Notes: generated by a model from the letters alone, not told the origin. A stretch of 64,000 bases of DNA from JAWKTV01 sp041398905 (GCA_041398905.1 JAWKTV010000004.1:124001-188000); one strand, 5' to 3'; positions 26,727 to 36,396 are shown, counted from the first letter of the stretch. Program-made: numbers and translations.

Positions 26727-28880
26727 GTGGGTTTCTTCTCATCGCTGAGCTTCCTCGCCCCCCTGTATGTCGTCGCCGGGCTGACGGTCGGGCTGCCGAT
26801 CCTGTTTCACCTGATTCGCCGCACGCCGCGCGGTCGCCGCGACTTCAGCAGTACGATGTTCCTGCAGCCGTCGCCGCCGCGGATCACCCGCCGCAGCCGG
26901 CTCGATAACTGGCTGTTATTGCTGCTTCGGGCCGCCGCCGTATTGCTGCTGGTCGCCGCGTTCTGCCGTCCGCTCTGGCGCCATCTGCAAGCTGGCGACG
27001 CTCCCGAGAGCCTGCACGACATCATCATTCTGCTCGACACCAGTGCGAGCCTGCGGCGGACCGGGGTATGGGACGAAGCCCGTGCGGCGGTCGAAGAACA
27101 AGTCCGCGCCATCGGTCCCAACGATTCACTCGAACTGCTGACATTCGACGACGCCACCCGCGTGCTCATGCCCGCCACCGAGTGGCGGGAACTCGAAGCC
27201 ACTCAGCGAATCGACGTCGCACTCGACCGACTGAGCGATCTGGAACCGGGCTGGGGGGCCAGCAACCTTGGCGATGCGCTCATCGAAGCGGCCGACCGTC
27301 TCGAGCAGGCCGCCGCGGCGGGGAAGGTCGCCACGACGCAACAGGTGTTCGTGGTTTCCGACCTGCAGCAGGGAAGCCGGTGGGAGCCGCTGCAGCGGTT
27401 CGAGTGGCCAGCGAATGTGACGGTCGAGTTCATCGCGGTCGGCGCGCAGGCCGCTCCGACGAACGCGGGTCTCCAGATCGTTGGCCGCCCGGAGGTGGGC
27501 GACCAGCCGTTCGTTCGGGTGCGCGTCAGCAACGCGGCCAACTCGGAGCGAGAGACTTTTCAAGTCGGCTGGCGTGACCCGCTGGCGCAAGGAGGCGAGG
27601 CCGACAAGCTGGTCGGAGCAATCGACGTCTACGTTCCCAGCGGACAGAGTCGTGTGGTACGGATGCCCCGCAGCGGCGATGAAGGCTTTACCGCCGGCGA
27701 GCTTCGCCTCACGGGAGATGACCAACCGTTCGACAACCAGGCGTTCGTCGCGTGGCCGAAGAGTGCGACCGCCGTTATCGGGATGCTGGGCGACGATGAT
27801 TCCCGTGACCGCAATGGACTCCGATTTTTCGTCGAGCCTCTGTTCCCTAGCACCCCGGCCCGCGCGGTCAGGGTCCTCGACGACGACGACGCGGTCCACG
27901 CGATGTCGATCACCGCGACCGAACCGGCGTCGCTCGTCATTGTCAGCGGAAAAGTTACCCCCGGCCACGCCGCGTCGGCAGCCGAATGGCTCGCGGGCGG
28001 CGGCACCGTGCTGCTCGTCTGCGATAGCGTCGCCGCCGAGGAAGCCCTGCGAACCCTGACGGGTGTGCCGCTCGCATCGCTGACCGAAGCGGATGTCGCC
28101 GACTACGCGATGCTCCGCGAGGTGGACTTCGACCACCCGGTGTTCGCGCCGCTCGATGACCCGCGATACGCGGACGTCAGCAAGGTCCACTTCTGGCATT
28201 ACCGCCGGCTGGACGTCACTTCGCTGACGGAGTCGCGCGTGCTCGCCACGTACGAGAGCGGCGACCCGGCGCTTGTTGAGGTCCCCCGCGGCCATGGGCG
28301 GCTGTACATCCTGACGAGCGGCTGGCAGCGAGCGGACAGTCAGCTCGCGACGTGGCCGAAATTCGTGACGATCATGAACGCGCTGCTCGCCACGACTGGG
28401 GTGGTCAATACCGCGACTAACCAACTGGTCGTCGGCGACGCGGCTCCATCGGCACCGGACACCCGCTCAACGCCCGCCTCCCTGACTTCGTCTGCCGCTA
28501 TTTCCTTCGTGCGCCAAAGCGACACCGGCCCGGTCGCTGTTGACGCGCTGTCGCAGCCCGGCCTGTATCGCGCCGTTGACGCGGACGAAGCGACCGGCGC
28601 CCGAGATTGGCCGTGGGCCGTCAACCTGCCGGCTGACGAGTCGCAGACTGCACCGCTCCCTGCTTCGCTCCTCGAATCGCTGGGGCTTTCGTTGACGAGC
28701 GACCTGCCGACCGCCGACGAGCAACAGCGGCAGGGTGCGCAACTGGCGCGGGTCGAACTGGAAGGCCGGCAGCGGCTCTGGCGCTGGCTGCTGCTGGCGG
28801 TCCTGGTCCTGCTGGTCGCCGAGACCCTGCTCGCCGCCCGGCGTCCGAAGGCCCTCGCCGCTCCGCGCGCCGATGAATGA
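26727..28880 (+). CDS. BatA-like VWA-domain membrane protein
   Basis: A 717-residue protein starting with GTG at 26727. The N-terminal BatA-type domain has membrane segment FLAPLYVVAGLTVGLPILFH, then LIRRTPRGRRDFSSTMFL and a second segment WLLLLLRAAAVLLLVAAFCR. A von Willebrand A domain follows with IILLDTSASLRR (the MIDAS DxSxS) at about residues 100-111, and TFDDATRVL. A long extracytoplasmic beta-rich region leads to a C-terminal membrane segment WLLLAVLVLLVAETLLAARR (about 691-710). Such proteins normally sit in MoxR-DUF58-VWA operons tied to stress tolerance or complex assembly. Here neither MoxR nor DUF58 is adjacent. Codon use and frame are clean. Confidence 0.88.
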   Translation: MGFFSSLSFLAPLYVVAGLTVGLPILFHLIRRTPRGRRDFSSTMFLQPSPPRITRRSRLDNWLLLLLRAAAVLLLVAAFCRPLWRHLQAGDAPESLHDIIILLDTSASLRRTGVWDEARAAVEEQVRAIGPNDSLELLTFDDATRVLMPATEWRELEATQRIDVALDRLSDLEPGWGASNLGDALIEAADRLEQAAAAGKVATTQQVFVVSDLQQGSRWEPLQRFEWPANVTVEFIAVGAQAAPTNAGLQIVGRPEVGDQPFVRVRVSNAANSERETFQVGWRDPLAQGGEADKLVGAIDVYVPSGQSRVVRMPRSGDEGFTAGELRLTGDDQPFDNQAFVAWPKSATAVIGMLGDDDSRDRNGLRFFVEPLFPSTPARAVRVLDDDDAVHAMSITATEPASLVIVSGKVTPGHAASAAEWLAGGGTVLLVCDSVAAEEALRTLTGVPLASLTEADVADYAMLREVDFDHPVFAPLDDPRYADVSKVHFWHYRRLDVTSLTESRVLATYESGDPALVEVPRGHGRLYILTSGWQRADSQLATWPKFVTIMNALLATTGVVNTATNQLVVGDAAPSAPDTRSTPASLTSSAAISFVRQSDTGPVAVDALSQPGLYRAVDADEATGARDWPWAVNLPADESQTAPLPASLLESLGLSLTSDLPTADEQQRQGAQLARVELEGRQRLWRWLLLAVLVLLVAETLLAARRPKALAAPRADE

Positions 28881-28961
28881 GCCGATCACGTCCCGCGAAC
28901 TCGCCGACCAGCAACACTCTTCGACTCGCATCACTGTCCAACCGACCCTCGACGCTTCAGC

Positions 28962-30203
28962 ATGCATACTCAACTGCTCTGCTCCCTGCACGGCGACGAA
29001 TACTCCGTCGACCAGCTTCAGAATCTCAGCCAGGCGGGCAAGCCGCTGCTGGCGCGATATGACCTTGCATCGATCAAGGCGACCTTCACCCCGGAGGCGG
29101 TCCGGCGTCGGTCACTGCGGTCGATGTGGCGGTTCTCGGAAGTGATGCCGGTCGACGATCCGGCCGAGGCCGTCTCACTGGGCGAAGGGTTGACGCCCCT
29201 GCTCAAGTGCGAACGACGCGGCCCGTTCGAGCCGTTCGAGCGCCTGTACATTAAGGATGAGTCCTTCAACCCCACCGGCAGCTTCAAGGCCCGGGGGATG
29301 TCGGCGGCGGTCACGCGGGCGAAGGCGCTCGGTGTCACCACGGTGGCGCTGCCGTCGGCCGGCAATGCCGCCGGTGCGGCCGCCTACTACGCCGCCCGCG
29401 CCGGGATGCGGTGCATCCTCTTCATGCCGGCCGACACTCCACCCGCCAACATCATCGAATCGGTCGTCGCCGGAGCCGATGTCTATCTCGTCAACGGACT
29501 CATCAGTGATTGCGGCAAGCTCGTGCGTCAAGGGTGCGACCGCTTCGGCTGGTTCGATCTCTCGACACTCAAGGAGCCGTTCCGCGTCGAAGGCAAGAAG
29601 ACGATGGGATACGAACTGGCGTTCGACTTCGCCGAAGTCGACGGCACGGCGCAACTCACTCTGCCGGATGTCATCTTCTATCCGACCGGCGGCGGCACCG
29701 GGTTGATTGGCATGTGGAAGGCGTTTGACGAGATGGAACAGCTTGGCTGGATCGACGCCCGTCGACCGCGCATGGTCGCCGTGCAGGCGGAAGGTTGTGC
29801 CCCGATCATCCGCGCCTTCGAGGCGGGCCAGGAGCACGCCCCGCTCTTCCCGAACGCTCACACTTGTGCCGCCGGACTGCGTGTCCCGGTCGCCGTCGGC
29901 GACTTCCTGATGCTCAGAGCCCTCCGCGCATCGCAGGGGACGGCCGTCGCCGTCAGCGATCGGGAATTGATGCAAGGCGTCGAAGAGGTCTCGCGGTCTC
30001 AGGGGATCTACGCCTGCCCGGAAGGGGGCGCGGTCTGGATCGCCGCCCGCAAGCTGTTCGAGTCCGGCTGGCTCAAGCCTGACGAGCGAATTGTCCTGTT
30101 CAACACCGGCACCGGCCTCAAGTACAATCATCTCATCACCGTCCCGAAGCTGCCGACGCTCGACCACACCGATGCCCACTGTCTGGATCGAGTGCGGGGG
30201 TAG
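28962..30203 (+). CDS. thrC: Threonine synthase
   Basis: PLP-dependent enzyme that converts O-phosphohomoserine to threonine, 413 residues. The N-terminal lid helix region SLRSMWRFSEVMPVDD precedes LGEGLTPLLKC. The PLP-binding lysine is Lys109 in FNPTGSFKARGM. LPSAGNAAGAAAYYAARAG and the glycine-rich phosphate loop YPTGGGTGLIGMWKAF follow. PEGGAVWIAA and LFNTGTGLKY complete the family. This is the plant/Bacillus-like class with an alpha-ketobutyrate-independent fold II. The ATG at 28962 lies 81 bases after the VWA gene on the same strand. Other threonine pathway genes are not in the window. Confidence 0.95.
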   Translation: MHTQLLCSLHGDEYSVDQLQNLSQAGKPLLARYDLASIKATFTPEAVRRRSLRSMWRFSEVMPVDDPAEAVSLGEGLTPLLKCERRGPFEPFERLYIKDESFNPTGSFKARGMSAAVTRAKALGVTTVALPSAGNAAGAAAYYAARAGMRCILFMPADTPPANIIESVVAGADVYLVNGLISDCGKLVRQGCDRFGWFDLSTLKEPFRVEGKKTMGYELAFDFAEVDGTAQLTLPDVIFYPTGGGTGLIGMWKAFDEMEQLGWIDARRPRMVAVQAEGCAPIIRAFEAGQEHAPLFPNAHTCAAGLRVPVAVGDFLMLRALRASQGTAVAVSDRELMQGVEEVSRSQGIYACPEGGAVWIAARKLFESGWLKPDERIVLFNTGTGLKYNHLITVPKLPTLDHTDAHCLDRVRG

Positions 30204-30268
30204 CGAAGGCGAACGCAGGTTCAGGGCGATCACATCCGCATGACAGCGGATAACCGGGGAGCAGGCTA

Positions 30269-31813
30269 TTGACTGGGAATTCGCTCAGGTCTCGCGCTTT
30301 GTTAGCGGTCTTGCTGGTGACATTGCCGGCGGGGCGATTGTTTGCGCAAGGGGACTCCGCCGGCGAGGCGTGGATGGGGCTGCAGGCGGGAGTCGTGGCC
30401 GCGATCGAGCGGGCGGAGCCTTCCGTCGTTAGTGTAGCGCGGGTTGTGAATGCTCCGCCGTTTGCGGGGCCCGCGGGCCGGCTCGACCCGCAGAGTCCCG
30501 GCCGGGCGATCGAACCGGGTTTCGTGCCTACCGACTTCGGCAGCGGCGTTGTCATTGCGAAGAACCCCGCCGGGTCCGAGCGGTTCGTCCTCACGGCGGC
30601 GCACGTGGTGCTCGGTGGCCGCGATGTTGATGGGAACGACACGGCGGCCGAAGCGGCCGGAACTCAGATTGTCGTGAGGCTGGAGTCGCGGCACGTTCTG
30701 CTCGCGGAGATCGTCGCCGCTGACCCGCGCAGCGATCTCGCGGTGCTGCGATTGCCGCTCGAAGCCGCTGGCGTGCCGGTCGATGCGGCACCCCCGATCA
30801 CCATCGGCAACGCCGATGACGTGCGCAAGGGAATGTTCATGGTTGCGCTGGGCAATCCATACGCTGTCGCGCGGGACGGCTCGTCGAGTGCTTCCCTGGG
30901 CATGGTCAGCAACATCTCCAGACGCCCCGCCCCGCCCGGCGGCCAACTGCTCGACACCACCGAGTCGGACGTCACGATTCACCATTATGGCACTCTGCTG
31001 CATGTCGACACCCGGCTCGATCTCGGCACCAGCGGCGGCGCGCTTGTCAACCTCAAGGGCGAGCTTGTCGGGATGACGATCGCGCTGGCCGCTTTGGAGG
31101 GTTACGAGAAGTCGGTCGGCTATGCGATCCCGATCGACACCGAAGCCCGCAAGATTATCGACTCACTGTTGAACGGCTTTGAAGTCGAGTACGGCTTTCT
31201 CGGTGTCCATCCCAGCGCGGCGGATGGCGATGCGCTCAGGCCCTATCGCCGTTGGACCGCTCAGGCGAGCGCGGCCCGCATCCGTCGGATCGCACCCGGC
31301 TCACCCGCCGATCGCTGCGGACTCGAAGAGAACGACATCGTCCTCGCCGTCAACGGCGCGGCGGTCTACGACGACATTGACCTGATCCGCGAAATCGGCT
31401 GGCTGGGACCGGATGTCGATGCGACTTTGACCGTCCTGCGACCCGGTGAGCGGCGGGTGCTTACCACCCAATGCCGGCTCGGCAAATGGCCGGTTTACGA
31501 CGACTCGCTGCTGGTCACCTCGGCGGACCGTCACCCCTCGTGGCGCGGTCTCAAGATCGATTATGCGACCGCGCGCAGACGCTACTTGCCGACGAACGTT
31601 CTGGAGCAGTTTCCCCAGGGTGTGCTCGTCACCGGACTCGAAGCCGAATCGCCCGCCGCGAAAAGCGGACTTGTGAGCGGCGACCTGATCGTTCGCGCGG
31701 ACGGGGTCGATGTCACGACGCCCCGCGAGTTCCGCAGTGTCATCGATGCCGCGGTGGGTGATGTCCCACTCACGCTGCGAGACGGGCGAACGGTGACAAT
31801 CCGCACTCCATAG
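30269..31813 (+). CDS. HtrA-like serine protease with two PDZ domains
   Basis: A 514-residue secreted protease starting with TTG at 30269 behind a strong GGGGAG ribosome binding site. A signal peptide occupies residues 1-26 (LLAVLLVTLPAGRLFAQ). The trypsin-like domain carries the full triad: His112 in LTAAHVVLGG, Asp156 in SDLAVL, and Ser255 in LGTSGGALV, where Ser is in a GTSGG rather than the usual GNSGG loop. The first PDZ (about 310-395) has IRRIAPGSPADRCGLEENDI and the second (about 430-510) GVLVTGLEAESPAAKSGLVS. It probably degrades misfolded envelope proteins. The gene is convergent with a DUF11 lipoprotein gene. Confidence 0.92.
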   Translation: MTGNSLRSRALLAVLLVTLPAGRLFAQGDSAGEAWMGLQAGVVAAIERAEPSVVSVARVVNAPPFAGPAGRLDPQSPGRAIEPGFVPTDFGSGVVIAKNPAGSERFVLTAAHVVLGGRDVDGNDTAAEAAGTQIVVRLESRHVLLAEIVAADPRSDLAVLRLPLEAAGVPVDAAPPITIGNADDVRKGMFMVALGNPYAVARDGSSSASLGMVSNISRRPAPPGGQLLDTTESDVTIHHYGTLLHVDTRLDLGTSGGALVNLKGELVGMTIALAALEGYEKSVGYAIPIDTEARKIIDSLLNGFEVEYGFLGVHPSAADGDALRPYRRWTAQASAARIRRIAPGSPADRCGLEENDIVLAVNGAAVYDDIDLIREIGWLGPDVDATLTVLRPGERRVLTTQCRLGKWPVYDDSLLVTSADRHPSWRGLKIDYATARRRYLPTNVLEQFPQGVLVTGLEAESPAAKSGLVSGDLIVRADGVDVTTPREFRSVIDAAVGDVPLTLRDGRTVTIRTP

Positions 31814-31856
31814 GGCTCGGAAGGCGACGCCGACCGTTGATCGCGTGGATGATCCG

Positions 31857-33347
31857 TTACAACGCCGGCCCGTCGACGGAACTCTTCGGGACCACCACCA
31901 GCGACTCCACCTCACGAGCGGCGTCCCCGATGTCCCCCGCTCCGCGTACCGCGACTCCACCCGCGCGTTCCTTGGCGGTGGCCCGCAGGGTCAGCTCCAG
32001 GCGTAGCGGCACCGCACCGAGAGCTGGCAGGTTCGCGAAGTCCAGTCTGTCCGCTGTCCGCTGACTCGGGACGAGTTCGCTGTCGGCGACGCGGGCTGAG
32101 ACGAACTCCAGGCCCGCGGGCAGGTCGCATCGCAGTGTGGCTTGACCGGCGGCGACGGGCTGCTGACACGCCAGCTCGACGTTGAAGACCGCGGCTCCAC
32201 CGACTTCGACGGGGTCTTGTCGGTCGGCGATCGACAGCCGCCAGGGGTCAGGTGCCGACGTGATCGCCAGCCGCTGTGAGCGACTGTCGGCGTTGTCGGT
32301 GCTGCGGAACTCCACCTGCACGGATGCCTGCGGATCAACCAGGAAGCACTCGAACTCAGCTTGGATCTGCACACGCTCTTCGGGCAGCAGGCTCCCCAGT
32401 TTCCATGTGAGTAGATCGGCTCCGCGCTGCACGCCCGCCGACACTTCCCGGGCCACCAGACTCCCCCCGTGACGCACGATCACCACGGCATCGGCAATCG
32501 ATCGTTGCGATCGATTGCTGATCGTCAGTACGTACTCGGCCCGGTTGCCAACGTATCGCGCGTCCGGACCGACAACGGAGATCTCGACATCCCCGCCTTC
32601 GCAGCGGACGAACGCCTCACGTTCCACCAGTTGCCGCCCCCCGGCAGACAGCGTGATGCCGATGCGGTGTCGGCCGGCGCTCTCGGCGGTCAGAGTAAGG
32701 GGGATGCTTCGCACACTCCCGGCCGAGAGTGTGCCCAGTGACTGCTGCACGTGATGCTCCGTCTGCCCTGGAAAGCCGAACCCCTCGTCGAACCGGCAAT
32801 CGAGAACGACGTCCCGCGCAGCCGCCGACGGGGAGACCGTCAGCACGATTTCGACCGGCACCTCGCTACCAACGGCGACCGTCTCGGGAGCTTTGAGCCG
32901 TAGCTCGAGGTTCGCAGCCATGGTCGCGGACGTGTCACCGCCAGGAGTCGGCCGGTCGGCCGGTGCCGGAGCCTGGAGCCGGTTCGACGGGGCGGGAGAT
33001 TCCGGACGCTGGCGGATTACGGTCTCCGGTGCTGGCCGTGCGACCGCATGCTCGCCGGAAGGCTGCGCGTAGGTTGGTTCCGGGGCGTCTTCGTTCGAGC
33101 GAGAACGTGTCGACGGCGCGGCGTCGTTGGGGGACGTGGCTCCTGGCGAGGAAGCAGCATCGGCCGCAGGGTCATTCGCCCGCGGAACCTGCATGTCCTG
33201 GCCCCCCGAGACAGCTGGCCCCGTCATCCGCCAGGTCGAGTGCATGGGCTGCGGCGCCATTGACGCACAGCCGCAGATCAGCAGTACGACAGCCAGCGCC
33301 AGTCGCCGCTGTTGAATCATTCGATGGTTGGGGATGGCGTTTGACAT
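31857..33347 (-). CDS. DUF11-domain lipoprotein
   Basis: From the ATG at 33347 (a GGCAAG-like site precedes it) the 496-residue product opens MSNAIPNHRMIQQRR, then LALAVVLLICGCASM, a lipoprotein signal with the lipid Cys in LICGC. About 110 residues of Pro/Ala/Ser-rich linker follow. The rest is beta-rich: ELRLKAPETVAVGSEVPVEI, YVLTISNRSQRSIADAVVIV and FNVELACQQPVAAGQATL are DUF11/OmcB-type immunoglobulin-like repeats. A C-terminal LRLELTLRATAKE strand ends the chain. It is probably an envelope structural protein anchored in a membrane by lipid. The ATG at 33320 is an alternative start. Confidence 0.82.
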   Translation of the reverse strand: MSNAIPNHRMIQQRRLALAVVLLICGCASMAPQPMHSTWRMTGPAVSGGQDMQVPRANDPAADAASSPGATSPNDAAPSTRSRSNEDAPEPTYAQPSGEHAVARPAPETVIRQRPESPAPSNRLQAPAPADRPTPGGDTSATMAANLELRLKAPETVAVGSEVPVEIVLTVSPSAAARDVVLDCRFDEGFGFPGQTEHHVQQSLGTLSAGSVRSIPLTLTAESAGRHRIGITLSAGGRQLVEREAFVRCEGGDVEISVVGPDARYVGNRAEYVLTISNRSQRSIADAVVIVRHGGSLVAREVSAGVQRGADLLTWKLGSLLPEERVQIQAEFECFLVDPQASVQVEFRSTDNADSRSQRLAITSAPDPWRLSIADRQDPVEVGGAAVFNVELACQQPVAAGQATLRCDLPAGLEFVSARVADSELVPSQRTADRLDFANLPALGAVPLRLELTLRATAKERAGGVAVRGAGDIGDAAREVESLVVVPKSSVDGPAL

Positions 33348-33725
33348 CTTGCCGGTTCGGGTTCGGTGCGGAGGGAATCCGCGACTCGCAGCAACTTCGA
33401 GGATGTGAGATGCAACCCTACCATTACTGCACGAAGAAGCGCGATCAGCTCGAAAATTCCAAACTGGAGGAGCCGGGTGAACGCTGCGGGTGGCGGCGAG
33501 TGTTCCGCGTCGATCAGACCGGTGCCGCCGCCTGTGACGGGTTCGGGCTCTCATCGAGCAAAGGCGAAGGTGGACTGGCGAATCGGCGCAGGCTGAGCGA
33601 TGCTTTGCGCTCGTGACGAAACTGCGGTGACAATCGCGTCGGACGGGTGGCGGCGTCTTGAAGACCGCTGTCGTTCGCCAAGAATCTCGCAGCCGCCCTG
33701 CACGCGAACGCCCCGAGTCCGACCG
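33348..33725. other. Divergent intergenic region
   Basis: 378 bases lie between the DUF11 lipoprotein and the amidase. An open frame starting with ATG at 33410 and ending at 33616 has passable codon use but no family resemblance, so it is not called. Promoters for both flanking genes are expected here. Confidence 0.35.
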
Positions 33726-35132
33726 ATGTCGAACGACGCTGATCTGCCGTGGATGACCGTTGTCGAACTCGCCGCCGCTCTGCGGCAGGGCGAGGTCACA
33801 AGTCGCCAACTGACCGAAGGTGCGTTGACCCGTTGCGACGCCCCGGGGCGTCGTCTCAACTGTATCGTCACAGTGACGACCGAACTGGCGTTGCGGCAGG
33901 CGGACCAAGCGGACCGCGAACTTGCGACAGGACACGATCGCGGGCCGCTGCATGGCATCCCCTACGGCGTCAAAGACCTGCTGGCGACGCGAGGCTACGC
34001 GACCTCGTGGGGGGCGGCCCCGTTTCGGGATCGCGAGATCGATGAAGACGCTTTCGTCATCGAGCAACTCCGGGCCGCGGGCGCGGTGCTCGTCGCCAAA
34101 CTGGCCATGGTCGAGATCGCGGGCGGGTTGGGCTACGAACAGGCGAACGCGAGCTTCACGGGTCCGGGTCTCAATCCGTGGGACGAGAGCCGCTGGAGCG
34201 GCGGGTCTTCGAGCGGGCCAGGCTCGGCCGTGGGAGGCGGCGTTGTGCCATTCGCCATCGGATCGGAAACCTGGGGGTCGATTCTGACGCCATGTTGCCT
34301 GTGCGGCGTGACGGGACTGCGTCCGACGTACGGCCGCGTCAGTCGCCGCGGAGCGATGGCACTCTCATGGACGATGGACAAACTCGGCCCGCTGGCTCGC
34401 TCGGCCGACGACTGCGCACTGGTCATGCGGGCGATCGCCGTCCATGACCCTGCCGACGCCAGTTGCGTCAACCGAGTCTGGACGCCCCCGGAGGAAGAGG
34501 CTCCCCCGCGTCGCTGGCGGGTCGCCACTCTGAAGGGAGCATTGGAGCGGACCGACCCGGAGGTCGCCGCCGCGTATCTGGAGGCCATCGAAGTGCTCCG
34601 GGAGTTCTGCGACTTCGAAGAGACGTCGCTCCCGGAAGGACTCCCCTACAACACCGTTGCCGATGTCATCATCTCCGCCGAGGCGGCCGCCGCTTTCGAG
34701 GAGTTGGTGATTGACGGCACCATTGAACAGATGACGGCCGAGGAAGATCGCTGGAAGATCTGGTCCGATCTCATGATCCCGGCGACCGACTACATTCGGG
34801 CACTGCGCGTGCGGGGCAGGATTCAGCAGGAGCTGGCGAGCTGGCTGCAGCCGTTTGACGGCGTACTCGCCCCCGCCATGAACACCGTCGCCGGTCCCGT
34901 CGACCGGCCATTCCACGAGTGGGCACGAGGGTTTTCGTCGACGCAGCTCAGCGGCGCGTCCAATGTCGCCGGCCTGCCGGCGTTGGGACTGCCGTGCGGG
35001 TTCGGAGCGGGAGGACTGCCGGTCGGCCTGCAACTGGTCGGCCGCGCGTTTGACGAGGCGACGCTGCTGGAGATCGGCCAGAGGTATCAGTCGCGGACCG
35101 ACTGGCATCGCCGCCGACCGCTCGAGTCTTGA
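33726..35132 (+). CDS. Amidase-signature family protein
   Basis: A 468-residue amidase of the GatA/fatty-acid-amide-hydrolase superfamily (Ser-cisSer-Lys triad). Lys83 lies in IPYGVKDLLATRG, the Ser-rich loop in SGGSSSGPGSAVGGG (Ser161-163), and the candidate nucleophile Ser185 in IGSETWGSILTP. The usual loop is DTGGSIRxP. Here GSETWGSI replaces it, so this belongs to a divergent subgroup. CGVTGLRPTYGRVSRRG and the late FSSTQLSGASNVAGLPALGLP are typical. It is not GatA itself: there is no gatB or gatC nearby and the loop differs. The start ATG at 33726 is chosen over an in-frame upstream ATG lacking conserved sequence. No signal peptide, so it is probably cytoplasmic. Confidence 0.88.
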   Translation: MSNDADLPWMTVVELAAALRQGEVTSRQLTEGALTRCDAPGRRLNCIVTVTTELALRQADQADRELATGHDRGPLHGIPYGVKDLLATRGYATSWGAAPFRDREIDEDAFVIEQLRAAGAVLVAKLAMVEIAGGLGYEQANASFTGPGLNPWDESRWSGGSSSGPGSAVGGGVVPFAIGSETWGSILTPCCLCGVTGLRPTYGRVSRRGAMALSWTMDKLGPLARSADDCALVMRAIAVHDPADASCVNRVWTPPEEEAPPRRWRVATLKGALERTDPEVAAAYLEAIEVLREFCDFEETSLPEGLPYNTVADVIISAEAAAAFEELVIDGTIEQMTAEEDRWKIWSDLMIPATDYIRALRVRGRIQQELASWLQPFDGVLAPAMNTVAGPVDRPFHEWARGFSSTQLSGASNVAGLPALGLPCGFGAGGLPVGLQLVGRAFDEATLLEIGQRYQSRTDWHRRRPLES

Positions 35133-35228
35133 CGTCGCTGATGCGCGAAGGACGCCCACTCTAGCGTACCGCTTTGGCTGAGAGGGGTGAGACACCAGTC
35201 CGCGCTTACGTGCGGACGCCGACTCGCG

Positions 35229-35851
35229 CTACGAGTCGAGACACTCATGCATCAACCGCGCAATCGCAACGGCATTGTCGCGACCCGAGGCGGCGAGCTG
35301 TTCAACCACGCGGCCACGGCGATCCCGCGAGTGGTTCTGGCTCAGCTTCCACTTGCCGGCCAGCTCTTCAATCTCGATCTCGAACCCGACGATCTGATGC
35401 ATCAGCCGCTCGATGAACTGCGGCGACTCCTGTTTCGATTCGCCAGGGTTCTGGGCGGATGCTTCATGGTTGTCGGCGAGTGAGCCGCAGGTCCGCCCGC
35501 AGTCGGTCCGGCTCGTCGATCAGCCGCACCCTGCCGCGCTGGACTTCAAGGTAGTTCCAGGTCGGCACGACATTCGGCTCCTCGTACCAGCCGGCGCGAG
35601 ATGTAGGCGTGTGGTCCGTGGTGAGATCACAAGCGAGGTCGCGCTTCGATTCGCCTCCATTGCGGATTCGTTCTGGCGAAGTGGCCGACGATCGTCCCCT
35701 GCGGACCTCGGTCGAGATCAAGCAGCAGCGGCAGTGAGCTCGATTGCGGCACGTCCGCCGAGCGGTGACGACGGTTGCCAAGTTGGCTGGAGCGCATCAG
35801 CGCGTGGAGCTGCGCGGTGTCGAGCTGTTGGAAGTGCGGAGGAACGTACAT
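35229..35851 (-). CDS. paiB: PaiB-family FMN-binding protein, frameshifted
   Basis: Reconstructed over three frames, this is a PaiB/FMN-binding negative regulator family protein of about 207 residues. Its pieces are MYVPPHFQQLDTAQLHALM at the start, SSLPLLLDLDRGPQGTIVGH and FARTNPQW (about 35690-35750), then WYEEPNVVPTWNYLEVQRGR (about 35550-35600). The C-terminal piece is IVGFEIEIEELAGKWKLSQN, with the stop at 35229. The VPTWNY and GKxKLSQN motifs are diagnostic. In Bacillus subtilis PaiB influences sporulation and protease genes together with the acetyltransferase PaiA; here a GNAT gene lies directly upstream in the same order. Two frame changes probably reflect missing bases. Confidence 0.78.
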
Positions 35852-35987
35852 GGAGTGTCGGGTGTGATGCTTGCGGCGAATCGAAACGTCGCCAGCCCGT
35901 CGCCTGTCGCTTGTCCTCGGCTCACCGATTGCGGGCGACCAGCTTTCGCCCGGCGTGCGGCGTGGAGGGTGGGATGTCCGCCGCGAC

Positions 35988-36396
35988 CTACGGCGTTGGC
36001 CGGGGATGATCCAGCACGACCCGTGAGGTCATGCCGATCTGCGGGTAGTAGCTCGCCGCTGCCGGTGCGGCCAGTAGCACGAGCATGGTGGAAAGCCCCG
36101 CAGCCTCGTGGGTGCGGCGGACAGCTCACGGCCGATCCCGCGCCGCTGGTAGTCTCGTCAACGGCCAGATCGGCGAGGTACGTGCATTGCGAGAAGTCAG
36201 TGATGGAACGTGCGACGCCGACGAGCCTGCCATCGTGCCGCGGCGGTGGCGATGACATCGCTGCTTCGCAGCAGCGGCTCGATGCGGCTTCCGTCGCTGA
36301 TGGACGGCGGTCCGCCAACGTCGATCGCCGCATGACGTCGATGAACTCGCCGGCGGCGAGCGAAGGCTCGATCGCGAACTGCAGGCTGGTCGACAT
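35988..36396 (-). CDS. GNAT-family N-acetyltransferase (PaiA-like position), frameshifted
   Basis: About 136 residues after frame correction. It starts MSTSLQFAIEPSLAAGEFID at 36396, passes through DGRLVGVARSITDFSQCTYL (near 36180-36240), ADLAVDETYQRRGIGREL (the GNAT acetyl-CoA loop RxxGIG) and ends with YYPQIGMTSRVVLDHPRPTP and a stop at 35988. At least three frame changes are present in the raw sequence. The AVDETYQRRGIG pyrophosphate-binding loop is the strongest evidence for an acetyl-CoA-dependent transferase. Position immediately before paiB matches the paiA-paiB order of Bacillus, where PaiA acetylates polyamines, but substrate cannot be told from sequence. Confidence 0.72.

Noticed and set aside
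33410..33616. Possible 68-residue protein with ATG at 33410
   Set aside because: Acceptable codon use and a weak GAGG site, but no recognisable sequence, and it lies in a divergent promoter region.
33348..34067. Upstream extension of the DUF11 lipoprotein frame
   Set aside because: It would overlap the amidase gene and place the lipoprotein signal in the middle of the protein.
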